A DNA stretch of 64,000 bases from Paraphysomonas bandaiensis (Eukaryota; Chrysophyceae), in assembly GCA_965644295.1 (NCBI GenBank), contig CBFFRP010000146.1, positions 186,001 through 250,000 of the forward strand, given 5' to 3'. The translations under genes and the position numbers were made by a program. Numbering within the stretch: position 1 is the first letter of the stretch; every line of letters begins with the position of its first letter. Of the stretch, positions 21,954-32,917 are shown piece after piece. Below the pieces are notes generated by a model. It was not told the origin of the DNA, searched no databases, and saw only the letters and a list, made by a program, of their open reading frames with translations.

Positions 21954-22367
21954 GGCTCTAATATGCTTTATATATCTTGCAATAGATATTGTATCCTGGT
22001 TCAGGAAGGCATACGGGGGTATGTATCTTGCCCTGTGCTGTGCTGTGCAGCAGTATCAGTTTGGTTAAGAGCATTACAAGTGCTGTTACTGTCGTAGTGC
22101 ACTGTTACTAGTGCAGCCGCCCCATTTGGATCCACATATCCATACTACTATGATCGGACACTGCTGTACAGTGCACTGAAACGTTAAAAATAACTGGTTT
22201 TTGGCATATCTAGAGTTGCTTTCTTATAATTACTTATAGTAAAAAATCCGGGTTTTGAGTTTTCGTCCAACTCGTAGTTGTAAACACTGCATATTTTATA
22301 TTTTAGAAAGGCAGGATTTCTTTAGACTGTTTTTTTTTTCTAAAATCCCGCTATTTTATGCATTGGA

Positions 22368-22955
22368 TAGTATCCTCTTTGGATCATTGCATTGAGGATG
22401 TTGCACTGTTGTGTGCAATAAGCAACAAGGCTATGGTGGTGCACGATAAAGCGATGTGACGACAGTTCTCGTGAGCCTGTAAACAGAAAGTTGATGTGGA
22501 CAACTGATATGCAATATAGGGATATTGCACTTCCCACCTTCTATTCATATTCTTTGCTGTCTGTTTAGTCTCTATGTATGTGTATATTCAGGTGTGTATG
22601 TAGCATTAAAACGATTAGATATGTCAGTGCCGATAATTTGTTGGGGGTTTATAAGCTTATCGAAAACATTGAAAATTTAGAGCTATATCGATTCATAATA
22701 AATGTCTTATTCTGTACACATGTAACGCAATAGAGGATGCTTACAATCCTTTGTTTAAGGTGTTTGATGAAGCGTGTCGTTAGTCCGAATTGGCGTAGTG
22801 AGTCTTTTATCACCTGAATCGACTACCGAAATCTATGCCACATGCATTTATATAATCAGTAGATAATTTTCTACCCACACTTATTAGTGTCACTTATCTT
22901 GTGTAGACGTCTTTGGGCCACCACGAAGAATTAAAATCAATCAACGTTAGAGTTT
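22368..22955. repeat. Tail of duplication unit 2
   Basis: Partner of 17,728-18,309. It contains a 14-bp insertion near its end (GAAGAATTAAAATC) relative to unit 1. Confidence 0.85.
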
Positions 22956-23771
22956 GTAATGTTGAGTAAGCCTCTTTATAAAAACGAATAAAACCAAATA
23001 TTGATACAGCAATATTCACCTGCTATCTGCTAGTGTATTGAAGAGTATCATATAGATGCATATCTTTCACAGTCATAATAGTTCAGTGTAGTGTTATTTC
23101 ATTTCATATGTATGACGAATATTCAGGTTTCAAGTGGTTTAAAGATTCCTAGAAGAAATCAATGAGACAGTTTATGCCCTTTAATATGATGCTCCCAAAA
23201 CTTTTTGTTCATAGTTCACATTGCAATTGTTTCAAGCATGACACATATCGGAGATCAAGCTTTCATGAGCGTTGGAGGAGCCTAAGAACTAAGTAAACTA
23301 GAGTTCGTCTGCTGAATACTCAATATTGCAGTTGCATTGTGGTAGTTGCATTGAAGATTCATAGAACCTCGGACTTTCTATATACTGCGATCGCTCGGTA
23401 CGTCGTCGTGTGGTGTGATGATGGGCTCTCAAAGATGCAGTCAGTAGTGTGTGATTTCTACAACAAAGTGATCTGTGACACTTTTGAGGCGCTTACTGAA
23501 ATATACACTGCAAGGTATGGTTGCTAGTATACATATGCCTACTGAAATATACACTGCTAGGTATGGTTGCTAGCATACATATGCTTACTGAAATATACAC
23601 TGCTAGGTATGGTTGCTAGCATACAAGTGGACATAAGTATAGAAGGCCGTACTCAACATAAAACAGAGAAACAGCCTTAAAATATGATGGTTAATACAAT
23701 TGAAATATACGCAAGCACAATTATAATAATCGCATGCTCCAGAGCATGTCTTATTTCATATACATAAACTA
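22956..23771. other. Intergenic, no gene supported
   Basis: Unique sequence after the duplication. The 62-codon frame ending at 23,527 runs into the 46-bp tandem repeat and has no other support. Confidence 0.45.
23491..23628. repeat. 46-bp tandem repeat, three copies
   Basis: Three head-to-tail copies starting GCTTACTGAAATATACACTG at 23,491, 23,537 and 23,583. The copies differ at only a few positions. It lies downstream of the phosphatase gene. Confidence 0.95.
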
Positions 23772-24347
23772 TCATATATCAGTCGCACCATCCGAGTACT
23801 CAACAACAGTATTGTCCACACTGTCACTACTATTCACTTGATAATCACATTCTCGTAGTGCCTTCTCTGCTGCCTCATAATCACCTCGTAAGAAGGATTC
23901 TATAAATTTCTGATCCTCCAGGCGGGGTTTAGGGGATGCAAAGAGCATATATTCATCAACAATTGAGGAAACGGCCCAACCTCGTAGCCGGCGAACACAG
24001 CCAATGACGCATCCGGTACGATGTTTTCCTTTGTTGCAGTGGATAAGAAGCGGACGTTTATCAGGGTTCATCACAGTCCGCATGACTTCCATGAAGCCCT
24101 CTTTGTCAATTCCTTTGAAGGCTCCCTTATTACCCTCCAATCCCATAGTTATCAATTCAGTACCGGATCGATTGTAAAAATCAACCAGTGCTGTGGGGTA
24201 ATCCTCTAGAACTAGACTGACAACAGATTTTAATTTGAGACACGCCAAAAACTTCATATTTTTTGATCGCGGGAAGGCGCTCCTGTATACTCCTGGCTCT
24301 ACCATGGCAAAATTCTCTGGAGCGATAAGAAGCTCCTCTAAAGTCAT
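23772..24347 (-). CDS. Siw14/PFA-DSP-type atypical phosphatase
   Basis: 191 residues from the ATG at 24,347. The P-loop HCNKGKHRTG (Cys104, Arg110) is the CX5R catalytic signature of the plant-and-fungi atypical dual-specificity phosphatases. The N-terminal VEPGVYRSAFPRSKNMKFL and SVVSLVLEDYP strongly resemble the same family (GIYRSxxPxxxNFxFL). Members such as yeast Siw14 remove the 5-beta phosphate of inositol pyrophosphates; tyrosine phosphatase activity is also described. The C-terminal 25 residues are acidic and Ser-rich. The gene is a single exon and is divergent from the DDX46 gene. Animals generally lack this family, which helps place the organism. Confidence 0.9.
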   Translation of the reverse strand: MTLEELLIAPENFAMVEPGVYRSAFPRSKNMKFLACLKLKSVVSLVLEDYPTALVDFYNRSGTELITMGLEGNKGAFKGIDKEGFMEVMRTVMNPDKRPLLIHCNKGKHRTGCVIGCVRRLRGWAVSSIVDEYMLFASPKPRLEDQKFIESFLRGDYEAAEKALRECDYQVNSSDSVDNTVVEYSDGATDI

Positions 24348-25107
24348 GAGAAACAACTAACACAGATTATAAGAGTGTTTATAGGACATAAGGAAAATAG
24401 AAAAGCAAGTAGATTATGACATTTCTATCTCTAATTGTATTGATATGGACTTGACAACAGCGTGTGTTACTTATAGATCATTGAGCTAGCTACCAGTACA
24501 CGACAGAGTAGGAGTACGACACTAGGAATTCCTATAGCAGTACCACATACTCTAAATACCAGAGTTTTACAAAATACGTGTGATTTTCTGATCATATTAC
24601 TAAAAATCCTATACAAACTACTGTACTTTCTACTGCTTCGTACTGCTGTGTTTGTATATACTGCACTGGGATTTCGAAAAATGGAAGGTATTTTTTGTGG
24701 ATGGGTGTAAGAACTGGTGTTGGGGTGCAGGGGCTGGTATGTATAGGAAACATCGTAGAGTGATTGTATGTACTGTACTGCTGTGTTGTATATGCCTGAT
24801 AATGAGAAGAAGAGAACAGAGTACCTCTACATACATACATACATACATACATACATACATACATACATACATACATACATACATACATACATACATACAT
24901 ACATACATACATACATACATACATACATACATACATACATACATACATACATACATACACTCAGCAGGTTATACAATATATATACATATACAATACCTGT
25001 GTAAGCATAGCATACAGAGCATATATATGTCAATCTCATTAATTTCTTAATCCTCTGGTAACCATCTGTCACCAGCATCCAGTGGTACCAGATCAATCTA
25101 TCTGTTC
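24348..25107. promoter_or_regulatory. Divergent 5' region, phosphatase / DDX46
   Basis: Holds a CATA microsatellite and several copies of a motif close to TACTGCTGTG (about 24,640 and 24,778), plus TATACTGCACTG near 24,660. Large frames here exist only because the tetranucleotide repeat stays open in several frames. Confidence 0.45.
24828..24958. repeat. CATA tetranucleotide microsatellite
   Basis: About 131 bp of perfect TACA repeats, roughly 32 units, in the divergent region. Encodes open Tyr-Ile-His-Thr or Met-Tyr-Val-Cys frames by chance. Confidence 0.98.
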
Positions 25108-28100
25108 ATGGGTGGAGAGGACAGAAAATCACGGAAAAGGCATCGATCTTATTCGAGATCACGATCACGATCACGATCAGCTGATAGGGATAAGAGGGGA
25201 AGACATAAGGTATAAGTAATATATATATATGTATAATATAATAATGAATGATTTAGGATAAGAAAAGAGATAGAGAAACTAGTCAAGAGAGGGATAAGAG
25301 AGAGAGAAAGAGCAGTCGACGTGAAAGAGATAAAGATATTCGAATAGTAAACCGCGGTAGAGATGATAGGGGTGATAGCAAGGGGAAATCAAGGAATCGA
25401 AGTCATAGGGGTGATGATAGGCGCCGGGATGATAAGAATGGTTCCAGTGGTAGAGGAGAAGATGCTGTGGCGCGTGTGGCAGCACTGATCAGTCAGCGTG
25501 CACTTGGGGCCGAGAAAACTGCGGAAGAGAGAGATAAAGAACGAAAAATGCAAATAGAAGCTGAGCAGGAGTTATTGGAAGTAGAGATGCGAAAGCGTCG
25601 GGAACGAGTAAAAGCATGGCAAGAAGAAAAGGCTCGCCGACTTGCTGCTACTGGTGCCGGTGATGGTGTTGCTGATGCTGCTGAGGGACCGAGTTCAGAT
25701 GGAGGTGGGGAAACGGAATCCAAAGAGCCTGGAAATTCTCAAGGAGGCCGAGCAAATTGGAGTTTGGAAGATGAGGATGATGATGATGACGACGACGAGA
25801 ATGATGTTGTGGAGAGGAAGATTGAGGTAGACGAACCCAACTTACCTGCAATTGCGGAACGTGGAAAATCCGAAGTGGACGAACAGCAGTCAACATGGTT
25901 CGACCCCTCAGCCATTACCCCTCAGATGAATAGTCATAGTGACAACAACCTGAAGGCGACGTCTGTGGAACCCAAAAATAGTTCTACCCCCTCCACCGAA
26001 GACGGTACGGGTGTGGATCCGTTAGATGCCTTTATGTCAAGCCTCTACGACACCGGAGATGTAGCAGAGCAGGATGCAGCAGTGGCAGAACCCGCTGGAT
26101 TAGGAAGTGGTAAATCCGGATCTGTGAATCCCTTCGGCTCGAACTTTATAACTCTTGAGCAGCTAGTGGGAAGCGGCAACAGGCGGGGTGAGGCTGATGA
26201 AGATGGGCGTAACGAGTGGGAGAGCGATGTGGCTATGTCTCCAGCTCCCTCGGTGGCTGCCCTAGATGACGGTGCTGTTAACGAGGAAGAGGAAGAGAGG
26301 GAAAGACGGGAATTCATTGAAGCTCTCAGAAATGCCCATGTAGAAACCACTGATTCAAAGGAAATCCAGAAGGATGACCAGCCGGCTGGGGCGGGTGACG
26401 ATGGCAGTGGCAGTCTAGGTCGTGTGTTTGCTGGAGAAGGAGATGTAATCGATGAGAGCGAAGTGGAAGCGAAAAAGAAGAGTGCACTTGAGCTGCTTGA
26501 GGAGGCGAAACGCGGGAAGGAACTGCGACCGGTGGACCACTCCACCATAGAGTACCTACCCTTCAGGAAGAACCTGTATATAGTACCGAGGGCCCTTGCT
26601 CGCATGTTACCGGAGGAGGTGGTCTTAGAGAGACAGGCTCTGCAGATCAAGGTCAGAGGAAAGGGCTGTCCAGCTCCTGTTAGTAATTGGGATCAGTGCG
26701 GCCTCTCAGAGCGCATATTGGCGGTGATAAACAAAAACGGCTTCGAGGCTCCATTTGCCATCCAAAAGCAGGCCATACCTGCCATAATGTGTGGACGTGA
26801 CATTATAGGGGTGGCCAAGACGGGGTCGGGAAAGACCTTAGCTTTCCTGTTGCCTATGTTTCGTCATATTCTTGACCAACCTCCCCTGAGAGAAAGTGAG
26901 GGGCCAATCGGACTGATAATGGCTCCTGCCAGGGAGCTGGCCTTCCAGATATTCAATGAGGCGAAGAAATTTACTAAGGCTCTGGGAATGCGAGTGGCTT
27001 GTGTGTATGGAGGAGCGGGTGTGGCAGACCAGATAGCAGAACTAAAGCGTGGGGCGGATATCGTGGTTTGTACTCCCGGGCGTATGATCGACATTTTGTG
27101 CATGCAGGCAGGGAAGTTGGTTACACTCAAGCGCGTGACAATGGTTGTTATGGACGAAGCGGATCGAATGTTCGATATGGGCTTTGAGCCTCAGGTATGT
27201 AGCTTCGTTGCTTTAATTTTGATAAATAGTTGTAATACTCAGATTAAAATGATTCTGCAAAACGTAAGGCCAGATAGACAGACTGTTCTCTTCTCCGCAA
27301 CTTTCCCTAAACAGATAGAGAAGCTCGCTAAATCGATTCTGCGGTTCCCTCTTGAAATAGTGGTGGGTGAGCGCAGTGCTGCAAACAAAGATATTACCCA
27401 GTATGTGGAGGTACATGAAGAGGAGGAGAAGTTCATGCGTCTGCTACAGCTGCTCGGTATATGGTATGAGCGAGGCAGCGTCCTCATATTCGTTGATAAA
27501 CAGGAAAAGTGCGATCAACTCTTTCAGGACCTACTGAAGTCGGGATATCCTTGCCTCTCTCTGCATGGTGGCAAGGACCAGCTCGACCGAGACCACACAT
27601 TACATGAGTTTAAGACACTGGTAAAAACTGTGATGGTGGCTACTTCTGTTGCAGGCAGAGGTCTGGATGTTCCTGAAATCGTTTGTGTAATTAACTACAA
27701 TTGTCCTAACCATGTTGAGGATTACGTTCACCGTGTGGGTCGCACTGGTCGAGCTGGCCGAAAGGGTACAGCCTACACCTTCATATCCCCCACTGAGGAC
27801 CAGTATGCTCCGATTATGAAAACTGTTTTAGAAAAGGCTGGCCAACCTGTTCCTGACGAGATCGAGGAGCTCGCAGCCTCATTTAAGGAGAAAGTTGCAA
27901 GAGGGGAGGCACACTGGTCCAATAGTGGTTTCTATGGTAAAGGATATACTTTCGATGCCTCTGAGATGAATGAGGCCCAAAAACTGGCCTCCATGCAGCG
28001 ACGTGCCTACGAAATTGAGCAAGGTAAGCGAGTGGTGCCAGTGCGTTTCATATGTGACATGGCATTTAATGCAGGCATCATATCTGAGAAGGGTGATGAA

Positions 28101-28832
28101 GATGAGATGGGAGAACCGCCTGAGGACATGTTTGGATACTACGAGGAAGATGAAGGGGAAGAAGCTTCTTCTGATGGGGCTGTAGAAGCAACTTCAACTG
28201 TTGCCGTCGAGCCGGCCCCCACGGCATCATCCAGTGCTGCTGTGCCCTCAGTTTCGGCGTCTTCCTCGGACATGACTCCTCTGGAGAGAGCACGTGCTCT
28301 TGCAATGGCCCTTAATGCCAACAAGACTACGACCGCTACTACCACTACACCTGCTCTTCCTCCCGCTCCGGTCACCGCTGATGGGAAGATAGACACTAAG
28401 GCAGCAATGAATCGTGCTAAAATGATTGCAATGCAGATGGGGGGTGGAAAATCAGGCGACGGGGAGATGCACTATATGGAGGAATTAGAAATAAATGACT
28501 ACCCACCTCAGGTATGAGTATATGCTGCCCTTGTATATATGCTCTGTATTTTGCTAATGAGCTGTAAATAGGCGAGAAAGAAGGTGACGCAGCGACAAAC
28601 TCTGGACGACGTTACTGAAAGGACGGGTGTGGCCATCATCTCTAGAGGTAGCTATGTTCCTCCGGGGAAGAAACTGGAGATAGGAGAGCGCAAGTTGTTC
28701 CTGCTGATAGAGGGCCCCACTGAAATGCAGGTGAAACAGGCCCGCCTTGACATGCAAAGAATGTTAGAAGAGGAGACTATTAGGCTGGGCGCGTCTGGAC
28801 AAACGAGTTTTGGGAGATATTCTGTTTTGTAA
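25108..28832 (+). CDS. DDX46: Prp5/DDX46-like DEAD-box RNA helicase
   Basis: Exons 25108-25209, 25257-27194, 27243-28511 and 28572-28832 give 1,189 residues. The N-terminus is an RS domain (SRSRSRSRS, then Arg/Asp/Lys-rich), followed by an acidic disordered region. The helicase core has a Q motif (PFAIQKQAIP), motif I AKTGSGKT (about 553), PARELA, DEAD (about 665), SAT (about 696) and HRVGRTGRAGR (about 843). The C-terminal exon (EELEINDYPPQ, then GSYVPPGKKLEIGERKLFLL) matches DDX46 specifically. This ATPase acts on the U2 snRNP-branch-site step of spliceosome assembly in the nucleus. The 48-nt intron at 27,195-27,242 has a length divisible by three and no stop, so it is easily misread as coding; homologues lack those 16 residues. 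Confidence 0.95.
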
Positions 28833-28993
28833 ATCACTCGCAAATGGTAGCTAGCTAATACTCTAGGTAGAATGTGGGAAGATTATTCCTTCGTCGATGA
28901 AATAATTGGAATAATATTATACCTAAAGTTCTTTTCATACTGTGATCGTGGTGTCTCTTTCATGCTGAAGAGACAGCGCTTAACAATGCTATC

Positions 28994-29256
28994 TGATGCC
29001 CTACTGTTTAGCACTACGAAAGCACCAAGGTGCAACCACTTTCACCTTTCACTCTATCACTCAAAGAAAAAGCAGCGAGCAAGCAGAGTGTTGATAGCTG
29101 ATATGACTGACATCTGTTGACTTCAGGATTTTGGCCCTGATGCCCATCTAAACATTAGGACATCAGAGTTAAGCACTAGTTAGTTAAATTGCTTTGCTAC
29201 ATTAGTTCTGACTTTACTCGCCTATTGCTAATAATTAATAATCAGATTTTCACTAC
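28994..29256. mobile_element. Remnant of the inverted-repeat element family
   Basis: 28,994-29,070 matches the terminal inverted repeat of the 36.85-39.3 kb element (CTACTGTTTAGCACTACG, then CACCAAGGTGCAACCACTTT and TCACTCTATCACTCA), with about 29 bp missing inside. 29,169-29,256 matches the 90 bp just outside the right end of that element (AAGCACTAGTTAGTTAAATT). The middle is unrelated or too decayed. It is an internally deleted or solo fragment. Confidence 0.75.
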
Positions 29257-29907
29257 TATAATAACTAATAACTAAAACATATTACATCGCCAACATAATT
29301 TTGTGCCATATTGCATAAAGTAAATCACCAACATAATTTTAGCTTTCTTATGGCAACAATTGTTGCTATACTTCAGTTTTACAGTTAGATAATTAAGATT
29401 TATTGCTAGTCGTAATAATCAATGAGAGGTATACCTCGTATTAGTTAGAAGGTTATTAATTATTAATAATAAACTTCACATAAGGAATAGCGCCTAATAG
29501 TATAACAGCAAGACATGGTTGCATGAAACATTAGAACCAATCACATAGCAACGTATCTTATATGATGGTCAAGCATCTTATATAGTATATAGTCCAGTAC
29601 TAGTAGGCAATTGTTATTTCACTGTATCTTGTTGTAGCTATACAGTATTTGACAGCGTACTCCAGCCTTGTATTCACATTGTATTTAAGGAATAATACAG
29701 TTCTATGGGCACATAGCACATACCTATTCCCTATTCCAATAGCGTAGTTATTGAAGTCGCATAATTCAAATTCCAAGTGAATTTTTCATGTCACTGGACT
29801 CCGATGAAAACGCATCCAGTCGAATACACATTGAGAAGAGTATAGCTAGAATATAACCGATAGTGACTAATTGATAATGTTAATAAGTATACAATAACCA
29901 TCCGCAT
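29257..29907. other. AT-rich intergenic, no gene supported
   Basis: Long TAATAA-rich stretches and no protein-like frame. Includes 3' sequence of the ERp29-like gene. Confidence 0.5.
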
Positions 29908-30856
29908 CTACAACTCATTAGAAACTGACTCCTCAGTGTCAGTTTCAAGACTGCTATCGCTACCTAACTTTAAACCAAGAAACATATGAAGCACGCCGAT
30001 CTTTCTCTCGAGTTCTTCCAACTTAACATCCGACATGTCAGCAAGCATCATTCTTCTTAACCTGGCTAATTCTCTTTTAATATATCCTCTGCCACCCTTC
30101 GACAAGGCTCCCTCCATTACCTGATACGGTCATACTATAATCCTATAATATTAAATATGATACCACCAATACCTTGACAAAATACTTTGCCATATTCTTA
30201 TGGTCTGAGAAAGATAATGTCTCCATAATCCTCTTGGCTGAGGCTATTGCACTGGCACGATCCTGCGCACCTTCTTTACCTCCCCCGGAGTTCGCAAAAG
30301 CGGAAACAATGTCATGATATTCCCACAGCGGCTGTGGTAGTCGGAGATAATGAGCTCTTCCCACTATGTCATCGACAGCATCTGCAAAACCACTGATAGT
30401 TATGCTATCTCGAGACACACTAACAGGGACTGAATTGGATGCTCCAAATACCAACACATGTGGCAAGCTATTTATATTATATTTTTCCAACAATTCGGTA
30501 TTATCACCATCTGATCCAATAAACAGTACGTGTCAATTACAGAAATTATACAAGGAAAAATATGCACCTTTCACAATGACCTGTGCGACCATCATGTGGT
30601 CCTCGATATCCCACGAGAATGACCTGACCACATCACGATAGACAGCATGCAATCTGTCACTATTAACTGCACTCTTATTGAAGAATGCAACTATATAAGC
30701 ATGATCAGAGCTAGGTATGAGTCTTGGAAATGTTATTGAATCAAGCGATATGATGCCTTTGATTACATAGGGGTTCTTCTCTTTAGGGAGGGGCTTGCAA
30801 TGAGAGCAGTGCAGTAACACTGCAACCAAAGTCATTGTATAGATTAAATATGACAT
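29908..30856 (-). CDS. ERp29-like ER chaperone (PDI-D type)
   Basis: Exons in transcript order: 30568-30856, 30173-30510 and 29908-30120, giving 279 residues. Introns are 57 and 52 nt. Residues 1-22 (MSYLIYTMTLVAVLLHCSHC) are a signal peptide. Residues about 30-150 form a thioredoxin-like domain (KGIISLDSITFPRLI; LLEKYNINSLPHVLVFG) without a CXXC motif, so it is not a redox enzyme. The C-terminal part (NMAKYFVKVMEGAL; IKRELARLRRMMLADMS) matches the helical ERp29 domain, which binds unfolded secretory clients. The protein ends SNEL, a weak relative of KDEL-type signals. An upstream in-frame non-ATG extension was not used. It is divergent with eIF3e. Confidence 0.88.
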
Positions 30857-31440
30857 TGATAATGGTCTAGGGGGGAGTTCTATTGTGATATGAAGATATG
30901 TGTGTACCGTTACTCTGCTATATATATAGAGAGGAGGATATCTGCACACATCTAGACATTAGAGCTGCAGAGGTGTATGTACCGTGTATATACTGCACAG
31001 CAGAGGCAGCCTGTACATACGGAGTAATATTTCCATCAGTATGTTGCAAGAGATCATGAAAAGTATGATTTTTCGGGGCATAAAAATGGATTATGGGGTT
31101 TTTGTTATTTGCACAGTATGGATATTGATAAAACCCTCTATTTTATTCAGTTTTTATTCATGCTTCTTCAAGATTCTTACAAGAGAATACCTTATACACT
31201 GTACTCTGTGGCTGGATACAGCTGTGTATACTCCAATGTGTGGATGTACCATGTAGTCATACAGGAGGCACATAGTAGTGTAGTCAGAGTGCAGAGAATG
31301 CATGTACAGATCTAGCAGTAGTGTATGAGTATGTCTGTGTGTGTTGGGTTATATACACAGTTTTCTTCCTGCCATTAATTGACTAGTGGATAAATATAGC
31401 AATACATCGCCCACATCTGTCACTCAACACATAACTGAGA
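30857..31440. promoter_or_regulatory. Divergent 5' region, ERp29 / eIF3e
   Basis: Contains TATATATA near 30,920 and TATATACTGCACAGCAG near 30,988, and CTAGCAGTAGTGTATG near 31,313, each 60-140 bp upstream of a start codon. Frames at 30,984-31,315 have no support. Confidence 0.4.
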
Positions 31441-32917
31441 ATGAGCGACATGGATATCGCCAAGAAGAATGATTTAACCTTTAAAATGGCGCCTTTTCTG
31501 GACGTTCATATGATAAGTTCGGTGTTGGATTTTTTACGTGAGGTGAGGTCCATATCTCATAGAAGCCTATATATATGCTACTTGTACTAACGATGTTATA
31601 CAGATTGAACTCTATGATAGTAAGGTGATAGCAAAGGAGAAGATTCGAGTGTTAATGAAGACCAATATGCTCGAGTTGGTGCAGGACGAGATTAACACCA
31701 TCCCTGCTGATGATAAGTCCATCCACGGCGACCCCAACCTCAGCAAAGAGCATTTAGAGGACAGTACGAACAAGATATTTGATAAAATTGACAATGAAAC
31801 CGATGCTGTGAAGCTATGTACTGAGTTTTTCAGTGATATGGAGCTGGTGGAAAGTTTAAAGGCTGGTTCCAACCTCACCATTGAGTATGTGTCTGCGCAC
31901 CACGGTATTACTCAGCAGGTTCTTGAGGAATATTACAAATTTAGCAAATTTAAATATGACTGTGGAATGTATTGTGATGCCGAAGAAATGCTCGGAAATT
32001 TTTTGAGCGTAGCACAGACACAGACCACCTCTGTACTGGGCGCTCTCTGGGGGCGCCTGGCTTGTCGCATCCTACAGGCGAAATGGGACGAATCTCTCAC
32101 CGATATTAACGCTGTCAAGGATGCTATTGAAAGTCGCAGCATTGCTCCAATGGACCAACTTCGTCAGCGGGCCTGGCTTATGCACTGGGGTTTGCTTGTT
32201 TTCTTGAACCAACGTGATGGCTTTGACGCCCTTTACCACTTCTTTTCAGAGAAAATATACCTTCAGACGATAGAGAACGTTTGCCCCTGGCTACTCCGCT
32301 ACTATACATGTGCTGCTATTCTAAGCTCCCACAGACGGGCAGTTATGATGGACGTTCTAAATGAGATCCTTGCCACATCCTACTTGCATTCGGATCCCAT
32401 GACTCAGTTCGTGGAGAGTGTTTATGAGAGATTTGACTTCGAGGAGGCGCAACAGCGTCTCTCTGAATGTCTTATCCTCATGAAGAATGATTTCTTTTTG
32501 CAAATATACGCCGATAAGTTCCTGCATGAGGCAAGACTGCTGTTGTGTGAAGTGTATTGCGCGATCAACCGGCGTGTGAACATGGTGACTTTGGCGGAGA
32601 AGCTTCAGTTGTCCGAGGACGAGGCCGAAAGATGGATGGTGGAGATGGTCAGAGGTGCCGTACAATCCAATGCTCAGGAAGGGTCTACAACAGACTCCTC
32701 CTCTGCTGCGGTAACCACCTTGAATGCCCGCATCGATTCTTCTGGTAAGCAAGTACTGATGGCGCCCCCACCGAAGATGGTCCACCAGAAGGTGGCAGAC
32801 AGAACCAGAGATCTCACTGTAAGGGCTGGTATTCTTAATAGCAACCTGGAGAACCTCATGAACGAGCAGGGAGAGTATATTATGAGGCAACAGCAGATGA
32901 GATCTCAGAGCGCCTAA
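31441..32917 (+). CDS. EIF3E: Translation initiation factor eIF3 subunit e
   Basis: Exons 31441-31542 and 31604-32917 give 471 residues. The 61-nt intron contains a perfect TACTAAC branch site. Exon 1 encodes the conserved N-terminus (APFLDVHMISSVLDFL, compare the AHFLDRHLVFPLLEFL of eIF3e). The C-terminal half is a PCI domain: RFDFEEAQQRLSECLILMKN, then RRVNMVTLAEKLQLSEDEAE, matching the winged-helix end of eIF3e. It is a structural subunit of the eIF3 complex on the 40S ribosome. The C-terminal tail after the PCI domain has the typical amphipathic helix. Confidence 0.93.

Larger units (their letters stand above)
18310..22955. repeat. Second unit of the tandem segmental duplication
   Basis: Direct repeat of 11,731-18,309, lacking the 1.9-kb middle block. 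It carries the ankyrin pseudogene, transporter copy 2 and the tail (22,368-22,955). After the tail, sequence becomes unique (GTTGAGTAAGCC). Confidence 0.9.

Noticed and set aside
23491-23628. CRISPR-like array
   Set aside because: The repeats are directly adjacent with no spacers, and the DNA is eukaryotic.
24592-25096. Several long frames through the CATA microsatellite on both strands
   Set aside because: Simple-sequence artefacts (Met-Tyr-Val-Cys or Tyr-Ile-His-Thr) open in several frames at once.
26045-26650. 201-codon minus-strand frame opposite the DDX46 N-terminus
   Set aside because: Low-complexity Ser/Ala-rich shadow of an acidic coding region.
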